The position numbers and the translations under genes were made by a program. A stretch of 64,000 nucleotides of DNA from Circinella umbellata (lineage: Eukaryota > Mucoromycota > Mucoromycetes > Mucorales > Lichtheimiaceae). Below the pieces are notes generated by a model, which did not search any database, had not been told where the DNA came from, and worked only from the letters and a program-made list of their open reading frames with translations. The stretch is taken from contig JAIWNF010000021.1 in NCBI GenBank assembly GCA_025093555.1, positions 1-64,000 of the forward strand, given 5' to 3'. This document shows positions 10,600 through 21,335 of the stretch, piece after piece (the stretch's first letter is position 1; each line of letters opens with the position of its first letter).

Positions 10600-12800
10600 A
10601 TTAAAAAGAATAGGTAAGGATAGAAAGGAGTTAAGAATATAATACGAATATAAAAACGAACGCTGTTTCCTGGTTGTCAGAAAACCATTTACTTGTATAC
10701 GTCGAAACATCAAGAGTTGATTTTTTAATATTAGTAATCAATATTTCTACATACGTAGAGTATCTATTCTAATACTTCTATATCCAACCATGCGCTCAAC
10801 TATGCTATCTTCTGTCCTTAGTATACCGCGGATAAGCATGTCGACCAACAACCTTATGGCTGGTTATATCGTCGTAATGGTCTTACACCATTACAATGGG
10901 GGGGGGGACTACTTGAATGGCTACAGAATATATATGCTAGACACAACAACATTGTATTTTCTCTGGTTTGTATATAGGATTCGATACTCTTAAATCTTAT
11001 CCATAGGTAAACCAGAGAAAATACAATTTTGGTAGGTAAAACAATTATTAATTATTTTTCTTAAAAACACACAACAATTCCATTCGTTTATATTTTGATG
11101 CGTATTCACAAAAAAATATTTATTTATATTTAATTAGGCGTTCAGGTAAGAAATAATATAAATGAACGCCAAACTGTCCAGCATCAATACTGTCCTTAGA
11201 CCTCCCATGGTGAACCATTGCGGTTTTTAGGTGAAAGAAATGGCACAACAAGAAGAAATCAAGCCCAATGAAGGGCTCTCAACAGAAGGAGAGTAAATCT
11301 AACTGCCCCTTGCCCTTCAGGAATACAAAAGATCCTATGCAAGGTGTTTACGAAACATGGTTTATGAACGGGCGTCTTTATAAGCTTGATAAATACCGGT
11401 GAACTTGTTCTGAAAATATTTACCGGATTTATAATAGTTTTTTTTTTTTTAAAAAAAAAGATTATATAATAAAAGCTTTTTTAATTATTAATAATAAAGC
11501 CGATCATACGTTCTTGCTTAACCATTTAATCTGTTGTTGATAAAGACTGTATATTATGCAAGACTCTTTTACGCAACGAATGAATATAATAAGTATTTAA
11601 ATCATTTATCTCATCAAGTAAAATCTATCAACAGTTTCCTTGCTTAATTTCTACATATACTCAACTTGTCCTTTTATATAATCTAATATATATTTGTGCT
11701 GTTGATACAATTCATTTCTACACAACTGGTCACTACGCTCTATGGCTTTACAAATGTAAACAATATATGAGTTATAAATATAAAATATACTAACTGTAAA
11801 TCCTTAATGAATTGATTAAATGGAAAACAAGTTACCAAGCAGGGACATTTTCAGTGATGTAACACGAATTTTTCATTTTGATAAAGGTAGAATTTCGCAT
11901 GAATTTATACCGCGCTGGAAGTTTCCATTTTATAGTCAGTAGCTTTTGTTGGGTTGAAAGAATACATTTTCATCTAATTCCCCTAGCCATGATTCAAATG
12001 GAAATGTGTGTTACGTCAAAGTTGAAAAGCCAGTTTGTTACCAGGTGAAATAATCATCATTCTATTTTTATATATAAAAGTAGTACAAAAAAAAAAAGGT
12101 TGTGAAATGTGATAAAATAAATAGGTTTTATATATTTTTTTTATATGCGCATAAAAGACGAGACGAGTGGACTGTAAAATAGAAAACTATAGAGAAGAAC
12201 CATAATACTATTATCCGAGCATCTTAAAGGAATGATAAGAATTTTAAAAGAACCTTACATGGTATACTATATGCATAGGGTATTACAAAAATAAATATCA
12301 ATTACCCACATCATTATTATTATAATTTACAACTACTTATTATTTAATAGTTACATATAGTTTATTACATGATTTTTTTTTAAAAAAAAGTAAGTTTAAA
12401 ACAATAACTTTATAAGTTATGACTTTATCAGTTAGTTTTTTAGATTTAGCAAAAAAAGGGTTGTCAAGAGGGGTAGTATAGTTCATGGAAAAAAAAAGAC
12501 CCCGACATATGTACAACAAGGCCCTGGGGCTACTAAATGTGCTCTTTTATAATAGCGCTCGCTTTTAGCTTGGCTGGTGTTTTTTTTTTACATCGCGGAA
12601 TACAAAAAAATAAAAAACGCGTTTCATTCGACGTCATTGGTAAAGCGAACAGAGAGAGAGAGAGGATAGAGAGTGCAGTGAGTGGAGAGAGAGAGGGGAG
12701 AGAGAGATAACTAAAAAAAAAAAGGCTTTCTCATCTCGTTTTTTTTCTTCTTCTCTCTTTTTTTTCTTTTCTTACTTAATTACTCACTACTTTTTAAAAA
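10600..12800. other. gene-poor stretch with hairpins and orphan ORFs
   Basis: Fragments with ordinary protein composition occur: 10834-10980 (read after a TTAG acceptor, QQPYGWLYRRNGLTPLQW...) and 11820-11942 (MENKLPSRDIFSDVTRIF..., 40 codons). Neither belongs to a family I know. Inverted repeats lie at 10951-11027 and 11137-11330. A purine-rich (GA)n tract at 12650-12710 and a T/C-rich tract precede cofilin and probably belong to its promoter or 5' leader. Confidence 0.45.
10951..11027. repeat. perfect 19-bp inverted repeat
   Basis: The arm ATTGTATTTTCTCTGGTTT at 10951-10969 is exactly reverse-complemented at 11009-11027, with a 39-nt spacer. It could fold into a stable hairpin if transcribed, or mark a short non-autonomous element. 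Confidence 0.7.
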
Positions 12801-13979
12801 ATGGTAAGCTTTTCAATGAAAGATGAATTTTATATATTATTCAACCAACGATAAAAATAAAAGCACTGTTCTATTTATTTTATGATGAGGGTTTCCTTTT
12901 TATCTAGTTGATGAAAAAAAAAAGAAATGAAAAAAACTGCGGAAATAGATGATGGGGGGAATAGAAAAGAATATGAGGAACTCAATGTATTGTTCTTTTT
13001 TCTTATATAGTCTTCTGGTGTTGCCGTAAACAGTGAATGTCTTGAAGTTTTCCAAGAACTTAAGCTTCGCAAGAAGTACAAGTACGCAATCTTCAAGCTT
13101 TCAGGTAAAGAAAAAAAAAGTTTTTATTCTTATTATTTATTCTTTATTTCATATATGGGTTGTTGTTTGTTATATAAAAGAAAATCATGTATATGGAAGT
13201 TGTGTTGTATGTATGTGAGGTGGTGGTGGTGTGTGGGGGGGGGTTAAAGTACACGAGTCGAAAATTCCAACTACTTTTTTTTTTGTATATCCGTGATTTT
13301 CCGATTTCTTTCTTTCTTTCTTTTTTATAAAGAAGTATAACAACGAGAAGGAAACCTTTGTTTTTTTTTTCTTCTTCCTTTCTTCTCTTGTATCTAATAT
13401 AATTATTTTTTCAAATAGATAATAACTCTGAAATTGTTGTTGAAAAGACTGCTGAATCAGCTGACTATGATGAATTTTTGAAGCAATTGCCCGAAAATGA
13501 ACCTCGTTATGCTGTCTATGATTTCGATTATGAAAAGCCTGGAGAAGGTGCCAGAAACAAGATTACTTTCTACTCTTGGTAAGAGACTTATTTTATATTT
13601 TTCGGCGCGCTCGCGATTTCTTTTTTGCTTTGTAGTTATAAACTGACTTTACTATTTTTTGTGCTCATTCTCTTTAAAGGATTCCCGATACTTCCAAGAT
13701 TCGCGCAAAGATGTTGTACGCTTCCAGCAAGGATGCTCTTCGTAGAAACTTGGTTGGTTTGGCCATTGAAATTCAAGGCACAGACTATTCAGAGGTAATA
13801 AAAATAAAAATAAAATAAAAAATACTGGGTCCAATAAAGGAGATCTTTCTATTGAAGATATATGGGAGGGGGGGGAATAAGGATAAAAATGGGAGGAATC
13901 CGTCATTGACATTATTTTTATCTTTTCTTTTTAGGTTGATCATGAAGCTATCCTCGATAAGGCTTTGCGTTCCAACTAA
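12801..13979 (+). CDS. COF1: cofilin / actin-depolymerising factor 1
   Basis: Severs and depolymerises ADP-actin filaments in the cytoplasm. Exons: 12801-12803 (the ATG alone), 13011-13104, 13419-13578, 13680-13794 and 13935-13979; they sum to 417 nt, 138 residues, near the usual 137-145. The protein begins [20 protein letters not shown], contains the ADF core [20 protein letters not shown] and the actin-binding long helix [20 protein letters not shown], and ends ALRSN. The Ser after Met is in place for the conserved N-terminal regulatory phosphosite. Splice phases agree throughout. A second cofilin gene lies 6.5 kb downstream on the other strand. Identification is secure. Confidence 0.97.
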
Positions 13980-14824
13980 ATTTCAAAAAAAAAATAAAAC
14001 CCTCTTATTTTTCATAATAATATATCTTTTTTTTTTTTGTTTTTTACCTCATGATAAAAAAGAAAAAATAATTGCTTATTGGTATACCTTTTTATTTTTT
14101 ATTTTTTGTTTGAAATATATTATCATATATGCTTTTGTAATATGTTATCTTTTCCTTCCACAACATATCCCATCTCACCCTTTTTTTTTTATAAAAAAAA
14201 AAAAAGTGGTATCATAAAAAAGTTGGTTTCCATGGAAACAATCCTACGGGGGGGGGGGAAGAGATAGAGAGAAAGATAATTAAGTTTATCCAAATTTATG
14301 GTTTCGTATCATTATATGCATGTACGCACAACATTTACATTATTTATGTATTTGGTACATGTGTATGTATAATAAGAAAAAAATAAACAGAGTTTTATTT
14401 TTTTTTTTTGAATGGTTTCTTTTTTGTTAAAACATGAGAACGAGTAGGGGATCTCAGAAATGGCTCTACTTGGGACACAGTTTATACTTTTTTGTAATCT
14501 ATGAAATGTGCGAAATCTCACAAATTTCAAAAATCGATTTTATTTTATTTTATTTGTGAAACCCCCTAATAGAAAAAGAGGGAGTTGAGTCTTTTTTTTT
14601 TTTTTTTAAAAAAAAAAAGACTAGTTTCATATATGTATACGCAAGAAAGAGGGATATGTGTGCGTGTGTGTGTGTGTGTGTGTGAATGTACTATAGTGTG
14701 TATAATAAAAAAAAAAGTGGTTGGTTGGTTGTTGTTGTATAATGGGTGTGTGAATTGTTGTTTATGTTGCAAAGAAAATAGATGTTTATATATGTAAAAA
14801 GTGAAAAGAAAAAATAAATCATTA
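13980..14824. other. convergent intergenic region
   Basis: 3' flanks of cofilin 1 and the SDS3 gene. It contains an (GT)n microsatellite at about 14663-14686 and A/T homopolymers; no gene seen. Confidence 0.6.
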
Positions 14825-17207
14825 TTATTTAACTAAAGGTTTAGAAGGAGATGATGGAGGTTTCTCTGAAACCATAAATGAAGAAGTAGATACGCTCGTT
14901 GAATAATGAGGTTGGCATTGACGATCTGCCAATGAAGCCAACATATCTAAAGTGGGTAAAGAAGTAGAAGGGGATGATGATGAATTACTATTATTATTAT
15001 TATTATTATTATTACTATTTATGCTGCTGCCGCGTGTAATAATATGATCCTTTGACGTGGGTGGTATTGATGAAGATCCTGTTGAAGGTGAAGGTAATTT
15101 GGAGGAGTTAATAGTAGTAGTAGCAATAGATGTATTTGTTGAATTGATAGCAGTACTTGTTGGAATAGTAGTTGTATTATTGTTAGAAGGTTTTGAAAAA
15201 GGTGATGATGTAATGGGCGATGCAAGACGTCTATTTGGTGAATTAGGTGAAGGCGTGGCAGCAACGGTTTCTTTTTGATGAAGTAACGGTGGTGGTAACT
15301 GTTGCTGTGCAACAGCGGAGCGCATAAGTGCCATATCGTGATTGGCTTCCTCTTCTGTAAGCGGAACAACTACGGAATGTATTGACAAAACCAAAAAGTC
15401 CAAAAAATAGGGGGGAGGGGAAAGAATTGGTTAAGGATTGTTGAAATGTCTCTTAAATGGTTTCTTTCTTAACAAAAAAAAATTAGTAGTCATAGTATTA
15501 TTATTAAGTAATAGTTTCATATAAAAAGGATATCAAGCCTAGAGGGACGGTGGCGCGGTGTCCATTCTGACACATGTTGATTGTCCAACGAGCCTAAATT
15601 GTGTAGCCAAACAAATAACAGTGCGTCAAGTCAATAAGTAAAAGTTAGTTTTTTATGGGGGGAGGAGAGGAGAGGAGAGACGAATGAAGAATAGGAATAT
15701 ATATAAAAAAAAAAGTGGAGAAGCCGAAAAATGAAAAGGAAGGGGGGAAGAAAAAAAGGTAATAATATCAAGTACGGTTCTATTTATTTTTTCCTTACTT
15801 GAAGTGTTGTGGGAATAAAATTCCTGTTCTAGTTTACTGATCTGCTGCTGCACTTGCTGCACCATTTGTCTTCGGAATCCCTGCCGCTGCAGCTATAATG
15901 ATAATAATATAATTAGCAAACATTATTTGTTGTTATAATATTTGATTGACATAGACACAAAAAAAAAATTATGTGACTTTTCTTGTTATTATTAAAAAAA
16001 GAAAATAAAGATAGTTACAATAAAATTATCATTTGCAGCTTTACGTGTAGTTGTAAAAGTTTCTGTAAAATTAGCCATATGATGCTCATAACTAGCTTTA
16101 GTTACATTAATCTTAGCAGCACGTTTGTTTTCGATCTCCTTGATCAATTTTATATATTCGGGGTGAGTTTCACCTTGGACGGCTTGTTCCAACTCGTCTA
16201 GTTCGGCTAATCTATATATTATAGTACAAATAGGGTTTTTTTTTAAAAAAAAAAAAAAAAATTAGATAAAACTCATATATGTATAATTAACATAGTAGAT
16301 TAAAAATGATATAAAACAACAGCAATAAAATTCTTCTAATTATTATTATTATTATAACCTACTTGGGGTAGGAGAATGTTTTTTAAAACGGGAAGGAGGT
16401 ATATTATTTATATGTAGTTATATGTTTATATAACAATGATATATAATAATAATAATAATAAAAGACAATTATTAAAAAAGAAATCATCACTCACTTTTCT
16501 TTGATCATAGCTTCACGTTGAGCCTTCTTTGCCTCGCGTGCCTCTTTAGTCATGCGCTGGCTCATATTTCTAGTTTCTCTATCGGTTGGTGCTCCGGATT
16601 CATCACGAGTTGCTAAATTATTCTTATTGTTGTTTTTGGCCCGCTTTTTACTATTGGTTACCATTGCAGCACTACGTCGTGAACGTTTTCTAGTTGTAGG
16701 TGGTTCAGGAGCAAGTTCATTATTTTGAATAGATGATTCAGTAGATTGAGATCGCGTTACTCTCGCGTTGGTGGGAGTGGTTGTATTACTACCATTGTTA
16801 TTATTATTGTTTGCTGCTGTAGGAGTAGTAGGGGTAGCAATGGTATTATTATTATTAGGTGTAGCTTCAGGTGTTGATGTAGTGGATGATGCATCACTAC
16901 TTTGAGGAATTTCAGCAACCGCGTCCGTTGTGATCATTTCTGGTTGTGGAGATGTAACATCATTGTCATTTTTACCAGTACTAGTAACAGTAGAACTATT
17001 AGTAGTATCATTATTAACAGCAGTAGTAGTAGTAGTAGTAGTAGTAGCATGATTAAATGTTGATTGAGATGTTACAGAAGAATTATCTTTTGTTGATGTA
17101 TTTGCCGCCGACCGACTAGCCCGCCGAGTAAGGATACGATTGGTAGGAGGTTCGTCGTTCTTGGAATCTTGTAAGTCTGTTGTCGTAGTTGCTTTAGCTT
17201 GTGACAT
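14825..17207 (-). CDS. SDS3: SDS3-like subunit of the Rpd3L histone deacetylase complex
   Basis: Structural subunit of Sin3/Rpd3 large deacetylase complexes, acting in the nucleus. Exons (minus strand): 17207-16495, 16211-16019, 15892-15799 and 15369-14825; 1545 nt, 514 residues. Phases match. Residues 1-238 are Asn/Thr/Ser-rich with basic NLS-like clusters (TRKRSRRSA, NSKKRAKNNN). About residues 239-335 form the Sds3/Dep1/BRMS1 coiled coil: HPEYIKLIKEIENKRAAKIN, then YEHHMANFTETF and QQISKLEQEF. A conserved-looking VPLTEEEANHDMALMR follows, then a low-complexity tail. BRMS1-like and Dep1 are the nearest alternatives within the same family. Confidence 0.85.
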
Positions 17208-20200
17208 TGTTGATTCAGAATATAAAAAAAAAATAAGAAATGTATATGCGTTTTAAAAAGTTTGAAATGTTTCAAGTTATGAAATCTTTAAGCAAAATAA
17301 TAAAAAAAAAAAGGTTTGTTTTAGTTGTTTGCAAATGAAGGGAAAGCAGGTAAGAAAAAGGAAAAGAGGAAGAAAAAAAAAAAAAGAAGGAGAAAAGAAG
17401 AGAAAGAATAGTTGAAGTTGCTGCTTGTGATATGTGTGAGTTATGGCGGCAGGTGAAAAAAAAATATCTGAATGGAAACAACGCCGCTCCACAAAAAAAA
17501 AAAAAAAAAAAAAAACGAGTTAAAAATAATAATAATAATAATAATATTATACCGATGGGGAATCCATTCAAATAATTCTTTGTCCTTTTGTTATTTCATA
17601 TCCCAAAAGAAGCGTAGTCATGTTAATATGGATAGTATGTTTAAATTAGTTAAATGTCTCTATTGAAATCATCATGTAAAATAACCTCATCATAGATCCT
17701 TTTTTTTTTCATTTAAATCATACTAATAACAATAATAACCAAGATTGGTTTTATTATTATCATTGTCCTTATGTTTGTTGTTGTGGTAGCTGTTTCTGTT
17801 ACTAGTTTTATATTTCTTTTACCTTATTCTTTTAAATCATAACACCCTTTACACACACGCACTTCTTAATCAATCCTCCCCCCCCAAAAAAAAAAAAACT
17901 CCCTTTCCTATACTCCCCCAAATCTTTTTCCCCCATTTTGCACTATGTATATATTATGGACCACATCCTTTCTCCCTTTTTAAGACCGTGTATGTCGTTT
18001 ATCCTTTTTCCGTATTCATATTGTCGTTGTTTACATCTTTATGTGTAGTATGTTGTTCCTTATCTATATTATTAGCCACTTATTCATAATCATTATTGAC
18101 AGGATAATTTACATATATTTCTCGTAACAAAATAGATCAACGGAAAGCAAAAAGAATAGCACACAGACCCTAGTTCCCACTGTTTTTTTTATTATTATTC
18201 TGTCCTCCTCCTCCTCCCCCCCAAACAGAACAAGCAAAATATATTTTTAATGTTTGTTTTATTATATCGATTCAAGTCCATACATACACACTATGTATAT
18301 ATATCAAACCAAACTATCTACTATTTGTACCAAAAAAAAAAAGAGAGAGAGGTAAAAATAAATAAATAATTATATATGTATCATTTATAGATGCATTATT
18401 ATTTCATCCCTTTATTATTATGATGTGGGTGCGTGTCATGGTCAATATATATATACAAAAGAAGTTCTCTTTTCTCTTCCTCACCCCCTTTTTTTTTATT
18501 TATTTTTCTTTACAACCTTTTTTTTTTAATGTTTTTCTTTATATGCAAGATGATATACATAAAAAAAACATTGTATATATGTATAGATTATAAGAAAAAA
18601 GATTTAAAAGAAAAGGGAAAACATAATATATAATTTTGATTTCTTAACATATGTAGACATTTATTTAATAACGTGGGGGAGAGGTTTTGGTGGTAAAATA
18701 ACATTTTTTTTTTTAAACTTGTGTAATCAGAAGGCAAAGCTTGAATTATTTTTTTTCTTCATGTGGCACTAACACTCACATTGGGAAAAAAAAAATTAAA
18801 TTGTTACACCAGCTTTTTTTTTTTTTTTTTTTGCTGAAGCTGTCTTAGTGTGTTTTCTTGTGCACTGAACACATTTATTTACATGACGAAAAGCACATAC
18901 CATTTTTGTTAGTTTTCTTTTTTTTTTTTTGTTCTTATGGTAAAAAAAAAAGCCTTTTTTTAAGAAAAATATAATTATATAAAGTATACTAAAAGAAAAA
19001 AGAGAATCACCATAGTAACCCAAATATAATCTAAAATATATATGTATTGGATGTCATGGTGATATATCTTGAACACACACACACACATTTAAAGACATGG
19101 ATTGAACCCTGGATATAGTTAATCATTCATATGTTGTGGGTGGGGTGGGTGTGTCCCTTTCAAGCCTCTTTTTTTTTCGCTCTCTTTTTTTTTTTCCTGC
19201 ATCACTTTACCTTCCCCCCCCCTCTCCCTCCCCCCCGAAAAAAGAAAAAAAAAGGAAAGAGAAAAGAAGCTCGTGGTCAAAGTTACACAATCTGCTGCCA
19301 ATCATTTTTCGTCGATCTCAACGGCATGAATTGTTTCTTACTTTGCTCTCTTTTAAAATTCCATCAGACCTAAGCACCTTAAAATTTTTATTTTTTTAAT
19401 TTTTCTATTGAAATTTGATTATTTCTTTTTTTTTCTAATATAAAAAGGGAGCCAGCCAAAATTAAACATAGAAAAGCAAGTATATAGATATAAAAGTTAA
19501 GTGAATGAATAAAAAGAAAACCCTAACGAAATGTCAATAATCTTTTTCATTGTGATTTGATTTTGTCCCCTTCCCCCCCCCCTTTTGACTTACCCAATCA
19601 GTAAATCTACCTTCCCAAATGGATGAAAATGTTTCGGGACAATATTTAATCCAATAATAATCAGACCCCCGTTCAAAATGTCCTTCAAGTTAATAGAAAA
19701 TAAACTCAGTCCAGGGGATTTTCTTTTGATTCGTTGGAATAATGAAAAAAAAAACGCGTCTCTTCATATATATATATATACATAAATAGTAAATTTAAAA
19801 GAGAACAAAACTTAATAGGAAATAAGCATACAGTAATTAGGACAGCATGAATTAAATACAAGTATACAATGATCATCTACTTTAAATTATAAAATATTAA
19901 ATTCAAACTTATTATATAATTTCTCTTTTTTTTTTCTGCCCTGGATTTTATCTTAAAAGAGTTTCCCAAAAAGACCGGTGTTTCAAAAAAACAAAAAAAA
20001 ATCGGCGAAACCTTATATATGGAATTTCTCTTTTCTAATAGTTATCTCGTGATCAAAAATCCTGCATATTTTTTATGTACGTATAAATAAATATGCTATG
20101 GATTTATTTAGGCAGTTGTCAATAAAAGTATTAATAACATGTGACGTTATAATGTTGGTAATGTAGAATATATGCCAACATGAAATAGTTTCTTCTTTGT

Positions 20201-20494
20201 AAAAGTGAAGAAAACTGAGTTTTTTTTTTGACGTAATAACGATTATCCAGGTCCTTTTTTGTTTTTTAGTGTAAATGTTTTTTATTTATTTGGAAACTAT
20301 CAAGATTACGATACTAATCGTGATTTTCTTAACAAAAAAAAATATGAACAATAGGTTAAAATCAAGTTTAATGAGTAAAATACAAGGAATTTGATATGAG
20401 GTTTATTATTTTATTTTATGCTAAATGACGACAACAATGATACTTGTTTTCTTTGGTTGACGGGGAGGGAAGAAAAATGGGTGGTTTTTTTTTT
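17208..20494. other. long intergenic region, low complexity
   Basis: Long open frames here are almost entirely homopolymer (Phe, Lys, Leu) and are not credible. C- and T-rich runs are frequent, and a (TA)n tract lies near 19768. Small pieces such as 18796-18903 (minus, MVCAFRHVNKCVQCTRKH) have no support beyond being open. Confidence 0.5.
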
Positions 20495-21335
20495 CTAATC
20501 TTCTGCTGTTGGACTACTAGCTTTTTTAATCACTTTTTCAAGATCAAACTATTTAAAATTAATTAAAAGTAATTTATGTTAGTTATGAGAAAATGATAAG
20601 AGGGGGGGATAGGCTATGTATTACGTACATCTGATAAATCTGCACCTTGAATATGAACACTTTTTCCAATAAATAATTTTCTAAAACCTCTTGAATTTAA
20701 TGCATGAACCATCTTTGATTTAACATTACATTCATCTGGACTCCTATTCATTTACAGGTTATTACGTGTTATTATTATTATTATTATTATTATTATAGTA
20801 GTAGTAGTAGTAGTAGTAGTAGTAAATATTTACCAAGCATAAAATATAATCTTTCTTTTGGTAAGATTATCTGGATCATCCGATTTTACAAATTCTAAAT
20901 CCAATACAGCATAACGAGGTTCCTCTTTTGGTAGACATGATAAAAATTGTTCATAATAACCATCACTCTCATCCATTCCTACTTGATCAACAAGTACTTG
21001 ATCATGCTCATCTGAAAAACATATAATAGCAATGAGTTTTCTTTTAACTTTTTAAATCACAATTACCCTATCATCGACCCATCTTTATATAAATCAATTA
21101 ATTAAAAAAAACCCCATCTTTGTGTTCCTTACGTACCATTTATTTTAAAAATAATGTATTTGGGTGCATCTTTTTTTCCATACTTTAATTTATCAAATTG
21201 GTCATGACAATCTTCGTGAATAGTAAATCCAGTTGTAGGCTACATAATTCAATACATATATATACCATTGTGTGAGTTCTTAGTGATAATTATATAATGA
21301 TACGAGTGACACTTCAATGATAATAAGCATACCAT
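20495..21335 (-). CDS. cofilin / actin-depolymerising factor 2
   Basis: Second ADF/cofilin. Exons (minus strand): 21335-21333 (ATG only), 21239-21137, 21011-20834, 20743-20629 and 20548-20495; 453 nt, 150 residues. It begins MPTTGFTIHEDCHDQFDKLK. The core EEPRYAVLDLEFVKSDDPDN and long-helix region SPDECNVKSKMVHALNSRGF align with cofilin 1. It differs in having Pro instead of Ser at position 2, a longer acidic loop and an extended tail, KKASSPTAED. The lack of Ser2/3 suggests that regulation by N-terminal phosphorylation, if used by cofilin 1, does not apply here. Identification is secure; which paralog is the housekeeping copy is unknown. Confidence 0.92.
20773..20826. repeat. (ATT)n/(AGT)n trinucleotide tract in intron
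   Basis: A compound microsatellite inside intron 3 of the second cofilin gene: about eight ATT units followed by about nine AGT units. Confidence 0.8.

Noticed and set aside
15057..15278. Open frame on the plus strand rich in Val/Gly/Glu
   Set aside because: It is the antisense of the Ser/Thr/Asn-rich last exon of the SDS3-like gene; repetitive codons keep several frames open.
17272..17571. 99-codon hydrophobic frame on the minus strand
   Set aside because: Almost entirely Phe/Leu/Ser from T-rich homopolymers; no ATG context, splice or family support.
19090..19115. tRNA-like T-loop (GGTTCAATCC on the minus strand)
   Set aside because: The flanking bases do not pair as a T-arm stem and no acceptor, D or anticodon arms can be drawn around it. 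No tRNA gene was found anywhere in the window.
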